NCBI GenBank assembly: GCA_947472765.1 | Contig: CANJCM010000044.1 | Location: 1 to 37,966 of the forward strand | Origin: Opitutia bacterium | Lineage (GTDB): Bacteria; Verrucomicrobiota; Verrucomicrobiia; Opitutales; Opitutaceae | DNA: 37,966 nt | Reading direction: 5' to 3' | In this document: one piece after another, positions 15,046-23,118 of the stretch | How the letters are laid out: each line of letters opens with the position of its first letter | How positions within the stretch are numbered: the stretch's first letter is position 1 | The notes under the pieces: generated by a model | Told to the model about the DNA's origin: nothing | Database searches by the model: none | The model's input: only the letters and a program-made list of their open reading frames with translations | Made by a program: the position numbers and the translations under genes

Positions 15046-17469
15046 ATGACTTCCCCTCGCCGTTTGAGAGTTCTCGTCGCCGTCCTGTCTCCTCTCGCGG
15101 CGGTTGCGGCCGCGTTCGCCGCGGAGCTCCCAACGACGCGTCACGCCGTCGCCGGGCTCAGCGAGCCGGTCGAGATTCTCATCGATCGCTGGGGGGTGCC
15201 GCACATCTACGCGCCGACGCCGTATGCGGCTTATTTTGCCCAAGGGTTCAACGCGGCCCGCGATCGGTTATGGCAGCTCGACCTCTGGCGGAAGCGGGGT
15301 CGCGGCGAACTGGCGCGCGATTTCGGTCCGGCCTACGTCGATCAGGACCGCGCCAGCCGGCTGTTTCTCTACCGCGGCGACATGCGCGCCGAGTGGATCG
15401 CCTACAGTTCCGACACCAAACGGATCGTGGAGAACTTCGTCGCGGGCATTAACGCGTACATCGCGTTGACCGAATCCCAGCCGGATCTGCTGCCGCCCGA
15501 GTTCGCGTTGCTGAAGTACCGGCCGACGCGGTGGTCACCGGAGGATGTTGTGCGGCTGCGCAGCCATCTCCTCGTGGGCAACCTCCCGAGCGAAGTCGCG
15601 CGTTCCGCGGTGACGGCGGCCGCCGATCTCGCGACCGATCTGCTGCGTCGAAGCCTCGAGCCCGCGTGGACGACGAGGATTCCCGAGGGGCTCAACCCCG
15701 CGGAAGTGCCGGGCGAGGTGTTGAAGGATTACAACCTTGCCCGCGATCCCGTGACCTTCACCGCCGAGAAGCTGAGCGGAATCTCTCCCGCGCCCCGCAG
15801 CGCCGCCGCGGAATTACAGCACGGGCTCGAGCTCCCGGTCTACGCCAGCAATAACTTCGTCGTCAGCCCGGCGCGTTCGACCACGGGCCGGCCGATTCTC
15901 GCGAACGATCCGCATCGTGCGCACGGCGTGCCAAGCCTGCGCTACTTTGCGCATCTGTCCGCTCCGGGACTCGATGTCATCGGCGCCGGCGAGCCCTGCC
16001 TGCCCGGCATCTCGCTCGGCCATAACGGCGAGATCGCGTTTGGTCTCACCGTGTTCGCCCTGGATCAGGAGGATCTCTACGTCTACGAGACGAATCCGGC
16101 GCAGCCGAACGAGTATCGGTATCGGGATCACTGGGAACCGTTCACGATTCGCACCGAGACGATCGAGGTGAAGGGCGAGGCCCCGCGCCGGGTCGAGTTG
16201 AAGTTCACCCGTCATGGCCCGGTCCTGCTCGAGCAGCCGGGCAAGCACCGCGCCTTTGCGGCCCGGCTCGCGTGGCTCGAGGCCGGCGCCGTGCCGTATC
16301 TCTCCAGCCTCGAATACATGCACGCGAAGAACTGGGATCAGTTTCTCGCGGCGATGAACCGGCATGGCCTGCCGGGGCTGAATTATATCTACGCGGATCG
16401 CGCCGGGCACATTGGCTGGGCGCCGTCGGGCCTTTCGCCGGTCCGGCCGAACTGGGATGGACTCATGCCTGTGCCCGGCGACGGTCGCTTCGAATGGGAC
16501 GGTTTCCTGCCCATGGATCAATTTCCCCGGCGCGCGGATCCGGTCGAGGGCTGGATCGGAACTTCGAACGAAATGAATCTTCCGGCTAACTACGATGCCG
16601 CGCGCACGAAGCTCGGTTTCGAGTGGTCCGATGCCGTGCGCATGAACCGGCAGCGCCAGATTTTCGGCGGGACCGGGAAGTTCGATGTCGCGGGCGTGGT
16701 GCGCGCGCAGACCGATGTGACGAATTTAACCGGCGCACGGGTGACCGCGCTGCTCTCCGAAGTGAAGGCTCCCGCCGGCACGCCGGCCGCCTCCGTCCTC
16801 GCGGCGCTCAAGGCCTGGGATCATCGCACCGATCGCGACACCGTCGGCGGCGCGGTCTACAACGTCTGGTATCACCGCCACGTGCGTCCCGCGGTGATGC
16901 GGAAGCTCGCCCCGCCCGCCGCGCTGGCGGCGATCGGCGAAGGTGATGCGGCGACCACGATCGACTATTTGGAAAAGCCCGACTCGCGCCTGGGTCCGGA
17001 TCCGGTGCAGGCGCGGACCGCGCTCTTCGTCGCGGCACTGGAAAGCGCGGCGGCGGAACTGACGAAGCGGCTTGGCGCCGATCCGGCGGGCTGGACGTGG
17101 GGACGCCTGCACCAGGCCGAGTTTGTGCATCCGCTTGCGCCGGCCTTCCCGAACGATTCGGTCGCGCGCGGCTACACCGTCGGACCGATGGGCAAATCGG
17201 GGGACAACGAGACGCTCGGTCGCAGCACCTGGCGCGCGTCGGACTATCGGCTGACCAACGGTGCCTCGGCGCGCTTCGTCGCGGACGTCGGCAATTGGGA
17301 CAACACCGTTGCGGCCAACACGCCCGGCCAGTCCGGCGATCCGCGGAGTCCGCATTACCGCGATCTCTTCGCGCCGTGGGCGAACAATGAATATTTCCCG
17401 TTGGTCTACTCGCGTGCCGCGGTCGAGCAGGCCGCGGAGGCGAGGATCGTCCTGACGCCGAGACCGTAG
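15046..17469 (+). CDS. Penicillin acylase family Ntn hydrolase, secreted
   Basis: About 807 residues, the usual size for this family. N-terminal signal peptide (RVLVAVLSPLAAVAAAFA), an alpha-chain region (residues 27-260), and the beta-chain start at S268 in PVYASNNFVVSPARSTTGRP, which matches the xSNNW processing site; Ser becomes the N-terminal nucleophile after self-cleavage. ILANDPHR and GHNGEIAFGLT follow, as in acylases, and the C-terminus has TLGRSTWR and the GNWDNTVAANTPGQSGDPRS block. Hydrolyses an amide, for example N-acyl-amino-acid, beta-lactam side chain or N-acyl-homoserine lactone; which one cannot be told. ATG at 15046. Monocistronic: the tandem repeats lie upstream and a REP-C pair downstream. 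Confidence 0.93.
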   Translation: MTSPRRLRVLVAVLSPLAAVAAAFAAELPTTRHAVAGLSEPVEILIDRWGVPHIYAPTPYAAYFAQGFNAARDRLWQLDLWRKRGRGELARDFGPAYVDQDRASRLFLYRGDMRAEWIAYSSDTKRIVENFVAGINAYIALTESQPDLLPPEFALLKYRPTRWSPEDVVRLRSHLLVGNLPSEVARSAVTAAADLATDLLRRSLEPAWTTRIPEGLNPAEVPGEVLKDYNLARDPVTFTAEKLSGISPAPRSAAAELQHGLELPVYASNNFVVSPARSTTGRPILANDPHRAHGVPSLRYFAHLSAPGLDVIGAGEPCLPGISLGHNGEIAFGLTVFALDQEDLYVYETNPAQPNEYRYRDHWEPFTIRTETIEVKGEAPRRVELKFTRHGPVLLEQPGKHRAFAARLAWLEAGAVPYLSSLEYMHAKNWDQFLAAMNRHGLPGLNYIYADRAGHIGWAPSGLSPVRPNWDGLMPVPGDGRFEWDGFLPMDQFPRRADPVEGWIGTSNEMNLPANYDAARTKLGFEWSDAVRMNRQRQIFGGTGKFDVAGVVRAQTDVTNLTGARVTALLSEVKAPAGTPAASVLAALKAWDHRTDRDTVGGAVYNVWYHRHVRPAVMRKLAPPAALAAIGEGDAATTIDYLEKPDSRLGPDPVQARTALFVAALESAAAELTKRLGADPAGWTWGRLHQAEFVHPLAPAFPNDSVARGYTVGPMGKSGDNETLGRSTWRASDYRLTNGASARFVADVGNWDNTVAANTPGQSGDPRSPHYRDLFAPWANNEYFPLVYSRAAVEQAAEARIVLTPRP

Positions 17470-17477
17470 TCGGAAAA

Positions 17478-17554
17478 GTGGCACGGGTCTCCCGACCCGT
17501 GGAGGGCAGAACGGCGAGCCTAAGGATATTCACGGGTCAGGAGACCCGTGCCAC
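17478..17554. repeat. REP-C inverted doublet
   Basis: GTGG (17478-17481) plus CACGGGTC-TCCC-GACCCGTG (17482-17501), then 29 nt, then CACGGGTC-AGGA-GACCCGTG (17531-17550) plus CCAC (17551-17554). The second hairpin is the first one inverted with a one-base loop change. It sits between convergent genes and could also act as a bidirectional transcript end. Confidence 0.88.
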
Positions 17555-17555
17555 G

Positions 17556-17610
17556 AATCCGCCTCTGCGTCCTCCCTGAACCTCTGCGCCCTCTGCGATC
17601 CAATTGAACC
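17556..17610. repeat. Word-type half repeat (CTCTGCGCCCTCTGCG)
   Basis: Loose CCTCTGCG words at about 10-20-base spacing, the same style as the CTTCGTG words at 7621 and 22833 but with no visible partner arm. Confidence 0.4.
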
Positions 17611-17635
17611 GCGCGAACACCCCAAGCTCCCGCTC

Positions 17636-18691
17636 TTACCTGAACCGCGGCTCCAGGGTCGCGTGGATGTCGCGGATGAGCTTCTCGGTCGTCGCCCAGT
17701 CGATGCACCCGTCGGTGATCGACACGCCATAGCGAAGTTTTTCCTTCGGCACCGGGAAGGGCTGGCTGCCGGCCTCGAGGTTGCTCTCGACCATCGCGCC
17801 CATGATGGACGTGTTGCCAGCCGTGATTTGCGTGAGCAGTTCGCGCATGACCTCGGGCTGACGCTCGGGCTGCTTGGCCGAATTGTCGTGGGAGCAGTCG
17901 ACCAGGATCGCCTTCGGGAGCCCGGCTTTCGCCAGCAATTCTTCCGTCCGGGTGATGTGCGCGGGCGAATAGTTCGGGCCGGTGTTGCCGCCGCGCAGGA
18001 CGACGTGGCAGTCCGGATTGCCGCGCGTCACGATCGCGGAAGCCGCGCCATCGAGGTTGATCCCGAGAAACGTGTGCGGCTGGGCGGCCGACTTGATCGC
18101 GTTGATCGCGGTCGTGATCGAACCGTCCGTGCCGTTCTTGAACCCGAGCGGCATCGAGAGCCCGCTCGCCATCTGGCGATGCGTCTGGGACTCGGCCGTG
18201 CGCGCGCCGATCGCCGACCAGCAAATCAGATCCGCGATGTATTGGGGCGTGATGGGATCGAGCAACTCGGTCGCCGTCGGCAGCCCGAGATCCAAAACTT
18301 CGCCCAGGAACGTCCGCGCGGTCTCGAGTCCGGTCGCGATGTCGTGCGTGCCGTCCAGATGCGGATCCATGATCAGGCCCTTCCAGCCGACCGTCGTGCG
18401 TGGCTTTTCGAAATACACCCGCATCACAATCATCACCCGGTCCGAAACTTCGCGGGCGAGTCTGGCCAGTTTCCCGGCGTATTCGCGGCCCGCCTTGAGG
18501 TCGTGAATCGAGCACGGTCCGACAATCATCAGGAAGCGCTTGTCGTCCGTGAAGATCAGCCGGTGGATCTCGCGGCGCGTCCGGGCGATAAACTCGGCCT
18601 GTTGGTCGGTTTTCGGCCGTTTGGCCAGAAGCTGCGCCGGGGACGGCAGGGCTCGCGTCTCGACGACGTTGATGTCGGAAGTTTTCTGCAT
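17636..18691 (-). CDS. aroG: 3-deoxy-7-phosphoheptulonate (DAHP) synthase, type I AroG/AroF/AroH family
   Basis: First step of the shikimate pathway: condenses phosphoenolpyruvate with erythrose 4-phosphate. About 351 residues, equal to E. coli AroG (350). Signature blocks in order: MIVGPCSIHDLKAGREYA, MRVYFEKPRTTVGWKGLI, TATELLDPITPQYIADLI, SWSAIGART-type block (CWSAIGARTAESQTHRQMA), GFKNGTDGSI, VVLRGGNTGPNY, VDCSHDNSAKQ, and SITDGCIDWATTE at the end. I chose the ATG at 18691 (MQKTSDINVVETR), which gives the family length; an in-frame ATG at 18742 is also possible. Feedback type (Phe, Tyr or Trp) cannot be told. Divergent from the dehydrogenase at 18996 across a word-type inverted repeat. 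Confidence 0.93.
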   Translation of the reverse strand: MQKTSDINVVETRALPSPAQLLAKRPKTDQQAEFIARTRREIHRLIFTDDKRFLMIVGPCSIHDLKAGREYAGKLARLAREVSDRVMIVMRVYFEKPRTTVGWKGLIMDPHLDGTHDIATGLETARTFLGEVLDLGLPTATELLDPITPQYIADLICWSAIGARTAESQTHRQMASGLSMPLGFKNGTDGSITTAINAIKSAAQPHTFLGINLDGAASAIVTRGNPDCHVVLRGGNTGPNYSPAHITRTEELLAKAGLPKAILVDCSHDNSAKQPERQPEVMRELLTQITAGNTSIMGAMVESNLEAGSQPFPVPKEKLRYGVSITDGCIDWATTEKLIRDIHATLEPRFR

Positions 18692-18756
18692 GGCTATACG
18701 CTTCGCAAAAAGCTCGTTCGCGTCCGAATGAGCAAGCTCCATGTCGGGGGCGGGGG

Positions 18757-18896
18757 AACAACCACAGATGGACACAAATGGACACGGATTCAGAGGTAGG
18801 GCCGCCGTATACGCCGGTTCGAGAGAAGACCAGTGTTTGGTTGAGCGCGTTTCCGAGCCTTCGCCATCTGTGTGCATCCGTGTCCATCTGTGGTTT
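18757..18896. repeat. Word-type inverted repeat (CCACAGATGGACAC) with a degenerate REP-B inside
   Basis: Left arm 18757-18780 (AACCACAGATGGACAC words) and right arm 18868-18896 (GTCCATCTGTGGTT) are reverse complements. Between them, GTAG at 18796 starts a decayed REP-B-like hairpin. It occupies most of the 304-base gap 18692-18995. Confidence 0.75.
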
Positions 18897-18995
18897 AGCT
18901 GAATGGTTCTGGCTTGAGCGGGTGGGCCGCGGTGCGGCGGTCGGTTGAGGCTTGCGCACCGGCGGCGAGGGGCCGTTTCTCTCGATACGATTCCC

Positions 18996-20066
18996 GTGAA
19001 AACCCATCGCATCGCCACCATTCCCGGAGACGGCATCGGCAAGGAAGTCGTTCCTGCCGGCCGCGAAGTCCTCGTCGCCATGATGAAATCGGACCCGTCA
19101 CTGCGGTTCGATTTCACGGACTACGACTGGGGTGGGGATTATTATCGTCGTCATGGCATCATGATGCCCGCCGACGGCCTCGACCAACTTCGCGACAAGG
19201 ATGCGATCCTCTTCGGCTCGGCCGGCGATCCCGGCATCCCCGATCACATCACGCTCTGGGGACTGCGACTGAAAATCTGCCAGGGCTTCGATCAGTACGC
19301 CAACGTCCGGCCCACGCGCATCCTGCCGGGCATCGACGCCCCACTGAAGCGTTGCACGCCGGCGCAGTTGGACTGGGTCATCGTCCGAGAAAATTCCGAG
19401 GGCGAATACTCCGGCGCTGGCGGGCGCGTGCACCAGGGATTGCCGCTCGAGGCAGCGACGGATGTCACGATCATGACGCGGGCCGGGGTGGAGCGCATCA
19501 TTCGCTACGCCTTCAAGCTCGCGCAGTCGCGGCCGCGGAAGCAGCTCACGGTCGTCACGAAGTCCAACGCCCAGCGCCACGCGATGGTGATGTGGGACGA
19601 AATCGCCGCGGCCGTGGCGAAGGAGTTTCCGGACGTGAAGTGGGACAAGGAACTCGTCGACGCCGCCACGGCGCGCATGGTCAACCGGCCCGCCTCACTC
19701 GACACGCTGGTCGCGACGAATCTCCACGCGGACATCCTGAGCGATCTCGCGGCCGCGCTGGCCGGGAGCCTCGGCATCGCGCCCACGGGAAATATCGATC
19801 CCGAGCGCCGCTTTCCCTCGATGTTCGAGCCGATCCACGGCTCGGCTTTCGACATCATGGGCAAGGGACTCGCCAATCCGATTGGCACGTTTTGGTCGGT
19901 CGTGATGATGCTCGAGCATCTCGGTGAAAACACCGCCGCGCGCCGGCTCATGGCCGCGATCGAGGCCGTCACGGCGAATCCTGCCCTGCATACGCGCGAT
20001 CTCGGCGGCACGGCCACGACGCGGCAGGTGACCGACGCGGTGTGCGCGGCGCTGAGTCGCTTGTAG
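18996..20066 (+). CDS. Tartrate / D-malate dehydrogenase-type enzyme (TtuC/DmlA, isopropylmalate dehydrogenase superfamily)
   Basis: About 356 residues. NAD-dependent oxidative decarboxylase of a 2-hydroxy acid. Superfamily features: IATIPGDGIGKEV at the start, VIVRENSEGEYSGAGGR, VVTKSNAQRH, ATNLHADILSDL for the metal site, and SMFEPIHGSAFDIMGKG. The combination FDQYANVRPTRILPG plus PDHITLWGLRLKI is typical of the tartrate/D-malate branch rather than LeuB. I chose GTG 18996 (reads MKTHRIATIPGDG), which starts the fold exactly; a TTG at 18945 would add 17 basic residues. Stands alone, not in a leu operon, which supports a catabolic role. Confidence 0.85.
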   Translation: MKTHRIATIPGDGIGKEVVPAGREVLVAMMKSDPSLRFDFTDYDWGGDYYRRHGIMMPADGLDQLRDKDAILFGSAGDPGIPDHITLWGLRLKICQGFDQYANVRPTRILPGIDAPLKRCTPAQLDWVIVRENSEGEYSGAGGRVHQGLPLEAATDVTIMTRAGVERIIRYAFKLAQSRPRKQLTVVTKSNAQRHAMVMWDEIAAAVAKEFPDVKWDKELVDAATARMVNRPASLDTLVATNLHADILSDLAAALAGSLGIAPTGNIDPERRFPSMFEPIHGSAFDIMGKGLANPIGTFWSVVMMLEHLGENTAARRLMAAIEAVTANPALHTRDLGGTATTRQVTDAVCAALSRL

Positions 20067-20147
20067 TCGGGCAGACACGTGCGGCGCGGCCTGACACGCC
20101 ACGTCGCTGCGCGCGAATCCTCACAAGCCGGAGCTTTGCAGTTGAAT

Positions 20148-20173
20148 GTAGGGCCGGCGCTCGCCGCCGGTCC
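20148..20173 (+). repeat. REP-B hairpin
   Basis: GTAG (20148-20151) followed by an imperfect hairpin, 8 bp with one bulge and a loop around CTCGC, at 20152-20173. The near-identical inverted copy is at 20738-20763, inside the next gene. Confidence 0.8.
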
Positions 20174-20266
20174 GCTTCGCGAATGAAACCCGTGGCCCGG
20201 CGAAGAGCCGGTTCGGCAAGCTCACGGCCCAACGGAGGGAATCCCGGGCCCTGAGCCAGCCGAAGG

Positions 20267-20445
20267 GCGCCGGCCCGACACCGATCCGTGGACGTTCCGT
20301 CGCACGTTAGGCAGCCCTGGACGGTGGGGGCACCGTCCCTCCATGGATTGCTCTTTGAGAGGAGAGCGAACGAAAGGCTGAACGATCCGCCTGCCATGGA
20401 GGGCGGGTGCCCACACCCGCCGATTTCGTTCCACGGCATCGTTCC
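20267..20445 (+). repeat. REP-D unit, copy 3
   Basis: Same two GGAG-headed hairpins, 10-bp CCCTCCATGG / CCATGGAGGG stem and flanks as copies 1 and 2; the embedded REP-B half reads CCCGAC where the others read CCCTAC. The rest of the 649-base gap (20067-20147 and 20446-20703) shows no gene. Confidence 0.9.
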
Positions 20446-20703
20446 GGCTCCAGCGAGGATCTCCGAGATTCCGTTGAGTGGGGAAGCCGTATCGAGATCC
20501 CCTCTGGAGTGCCAAGCGAAGCGACACTCACACCGGATCTCGCGAAGCGCACAGGCGCTACGCGAAACCATTCCTGAATGGGTACCCGTCAGGGTGGGGT
20601 GTGTTGGCTCGGAGTGCGCACGGAATGCTTCCGACGTCGCTTTCATGCTCGCGCCCGTGGATTCTTCGCTGCGCTCAGAATGACAATCCCAAGTGTTTTA
20701 ATT

Positions 20704-20710
20704 AGAGGGG
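20704..20710 (+). promoter_or_regulatory. Ribosome binding site that fixes the SASA-SGNH start
   Basis: AGAGGGG five bases before the ATG at 20716. It is one of the few clear Shine-Dalgarno matches here, and it is why I keep the REP-B-derived residues in the protein. Confidence 0.6.
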
Positions 20711-20715
20711 TGGAA

Positions 20716-22821
20716 ATGAATCCACGCTCCGCGATCAGGCCCGGCGGCGAGCGCCGGCCCTACAATTTAGGACATCTTTGGGGCTTCGCGCTCCTGCTGC
20801 TGATTTCGCTCCGGCTCGGTGCCGCACCGGCGTTCGATCCGGCGTGGCAGGAAGGAATGGTCGTGCAACGCGATCAGCCGATCACCGTTCACGGCACGGC
20901 GGCGCCGGGTGAGGAAATTGCCGTCAGCTTCGGCGGGCAGGCGCTGACGGTGCGGGCCGGTGGCGACGGCGCGTGGAGTGCGGTGCTGCCGTCATTCTCC
21001 GCCGCGTCGCAGGGTCGGGAGCTGCGGGCCAGGGCCGCGAGCGGCGAGGCCGTGTTGCGCGACGTGCTCGTTGGCGACATCTGGCTGTGCGCGGGCCAGA
21101 GCAACATGCTGTTCATGGTCCGCCAGAGTTCCGAGGCTGGCGCCGTGATGGCGGGGGCGGAGCAGAGCGCGAAGCGGCCGGTTCGGTTGATGAATTGGAA
21201 ATGTCCGTGGCCGTCAGGCGCGGAAGCCTGGGACAAGGACAACCTTCCGAGTGCGGCCACGTGGTTCACCCCGGTCTGGTCCAAGGCGGACGCGGAGCAT
21301 CTCCCGGAATTCTCCGCGGTTGCGTGGCACTTCGCGTCGGCGCTGCAGGAACGCGAACCCGGCGTGCCGCTCGGCATCATCAACTGCGCTGTCGGCGGCA
21401 GCCCGATTCTCGCGTGGATCCCGGAAGAGCGGCTGAAAGAAGATTCCCTGGGAGCCAGCGAACTCGCGCACTGGCTCGAGGGCGAGGGGAGTGAGAACAC
21501 CTGGTGTGACACTCGCGCGCTGCAGAATCTCGCGAACGTGCCGAATCCCGGGGCGGCCTTTCATCACTTCAAGCCCGGGGCACTCGCGGCCGCCGGCCTC
21601 GCGCGCATGACCGGATTCCGCGTTCGCGGAATCCTCTGGTATCAGGGTGAGAGCGAGGCCGAGCAGTCGTGGTCCGTGCCGGCTTACCGGCGGCTCCTGC
21701 CGCTGCTGGCGACTTCGCTCCGCGAGCGCTTCGGACCGGACGCAGCTTTCGTGTGCCTGCAACTTCCCGGGATCGAGCGGCGGCTGTGGCCGGAATTTCG
21801 GGCGATGCAGGCGGCGGCGGTGACGTCGATTCCGCAGGGCGCGTTGGTGACGACGTGGGACACCGGCGATCGGAAGGACGTGCATCCGAAAGCGAAGCGG
21901 GAAGTCGGGCGCCGGGCAGCGGTGGCGGCGATGCAATTGCTGAGCCGCGAACTTTCTCCGGCGGCGCCGGAGTGGCGCGGCGAGCGCAAGGAAGGGCGCG
22001 ATTTGATTTTGGAATTCAGTTCCGCCGTGAGCGGTCCCGCGGAGCCCGCGGGCTTTGAAGTTCGCGCGGCGGACGGAAATTGGCGGCCGGCGGCAGCGCG
22101 GCTGGAAAATGGCGCGGTGCGGCTCGCCGGTGCGGTGGACGTCGGCGCGTGGCGTTATGCGTGGAGTCCGTTTCCCGGCATCGAACCTCTGCGCGGAGCG
22201 TCGGGTCTGCCCGTCGTGCCCTGTCGCCGGGGCGGCGAGCCGCGGCGCGTCGCGTGTATTGGCGATTCGATCACGTATGGACTGACAATTGAGAACCGGG
22301 ATCGGGACAACTATCCCGCGCAGCTCCAGGGGTTGCTCGGGGGCGACTGGCTCATCGGCAACTTCGGCAACAGCGGCCGTTGCGTGATCCTGACCTCGAT
22401 GCGCGGACGCACGCCGCGCGCGTGGATGAAGCAGCGCGAATTTGCCCGCGCGCTCGCCTTCGAGCCGCAGATCGTCGTCAGCAATCTTGGCATCAACGAT
22501 GTCATGGCCTTCGACGCGACAGCCTTCGAACGCGACTACGCACAGTTAATCGCCGCGTTCGCCGTCGAGGGTCGCGCACCGGACTGGCGGATCGGCACGC
22601 CGCTCGGCCCGCTGTTTCCGGGCCATGCCTATTTTGGCAGTGCAGTGATCCCGGCGATCGACGCCTCGCTGCGCAACGTTGCCGCGAAGCACCGGCTCAA
22701 GACCATCGATCTCCGGGCCGCGCTGCAGGACCGGGGTGACCTCTTCGCGGATCACATTCATCCCAACGCCGAAGGCGCGACGATCATCGCGCGGGAAGTG
22801 GCAAAGTCGCTCGGGCGCTAG
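20716..22821 (+). CDS. Secreted two-domain esterase: sialate O-acetylesterase (SASA) domain fused to an SGNH/GDSL hydrolase domain
   Basis: About 701 residues. After a hydrophobic signal segment (LWGFALLLLISLRLGAAPA, residues 21-39) comes a beta-rich linker, then the SASA domain: nucleophile S129 in LCAGQSNM, GILWYQGESEAEQSW, and Asp/His in DTGDRKDVHPKAKRE. A short beta domain leads to a second hydrolase: S518 in ACIGDSITYG, then NFGNSGR, NLGINDVMAF and the terminal DHIHPNAEG block. Both catalytic sets look complete, so this should be a dual deacetylase acting on an acetylated glycan outside the cytoplasm. The start ATG is supported by AGAGGGG upstream; residues 8-16 (RPGGERRPY) are translated from a REP-B hairpin. 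Confidence 0.9.
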   Translation: MNPRSAIRPGGERRPYNLGHLWGFALLLLISLRLGAAPAFDPAWQEGMVVQRDQPITVHGTAAPGEEIAVSFGGQALTVRAGGDGAWSAVLPSFSAASQGRELRARAASGEAVLRDVLVGDIWLCAGQSNMLFMVRQSSEAGAVMAGAEQSAKRPVRLMNWKCPWPSGAEAWDKDNLPSAATWFTPVWSKADAEHLPEFSAVAWHFASALQEREPGVPLGIINCAVGGSPILAWIPEERLKEDSLGASELAHWLEGEGSENTWCDTRALQNLANVPNPGAAFHHFKPGALAAAGLARMTGFRVRGILWYQGESEAEQSWSVPAYRRLLPLLATSLRERFGPDAAFVCLQLPGIERRLWPEFRAMQAAAVTSIPQGALVTTWDTGDRKDVHPKAKREVGRRAAVAAMQLLSRELSPAAPEWRGERKEGRDLILEFSSAVSGPAEPAGFEVRAADGNWRPAAARLENGAVRLAGAVDVGAWRYAWSPFPGIEPLRGASGLPVVPCRRGGEPRRVACIGDSITYGLTIENRDRDNYPAQLQGLLGGDWLIGNFGNSGRCVILTSMRGRTPRAWMKQREFARALAFEPQIVVSNLGINDVMAFDATAFERDYAQLIAAFAVEGRAPDWRIGTPLGPLFPGHAYFGSAVIPAIDASLRNVAAKHRLKTIDLRAALQDRGDLFADHIHPNAEGATIIAREVAKSLGR
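20738..20763 (-). repeat. REP-B hairpin inside a coding region
   Basis: The hairpin at 20738-20759 is followed by CTAC (20760-20763), a GTAG head on the minus strand. Its 22 bases differ from the copy at 20152-20173 at one position. It is translated in frame ahead of the signal-peptide core of the SASA-SGNH protein. Confidence 0.8.
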
Positions 22822-22832
22822 ACGGACCCGGG

Positions 22833-23062
22833 CGGTTTAACCACGAAGGCACGAAGACACAGAGAAACCGGCGGGTTTCGGAGCGGTTGAGCCTGAGGCC
22901 AGGAATTCAGGAAGCAGACTACTGGCAGCAAACTTGGACAGGATGACAGGATTTTTCAGGATGGAGGCTTTGGCTCGAACTCCATGGCCTGAATCCTGCC
23001 AATCCGGTCATCCTGTCTAAGCTCCGAGCCTCTGTGCCTTCGTGTCTTCGTGGTTAAATCCG
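22833..23062 (+). repeat. Composite word repeat, copy 1 (about 230 bp, long terminal inverted repeats)
   Basis: The ends are inverted: GGTTTAACCACGAAGGCACG at the left and CCTTCGTGTCTTCGTGGTT near the right, about 28 bp each. Inside are GTTGAGCCTGA(G/A)... and a nested inverted pair of ACAGGAT words (22936-22964 with 22990-23020). Copy 2 at 27996-28260 has the same order and orientation. It fills the gap 22822-23118. Confidence 0.85.
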
Positions 23063-23118
23063 ACGATCGCGGTGATGAGGCTGCCGGAGCGGATTCGTTG
23101 GGGCCTGCTGGCCGCCTG

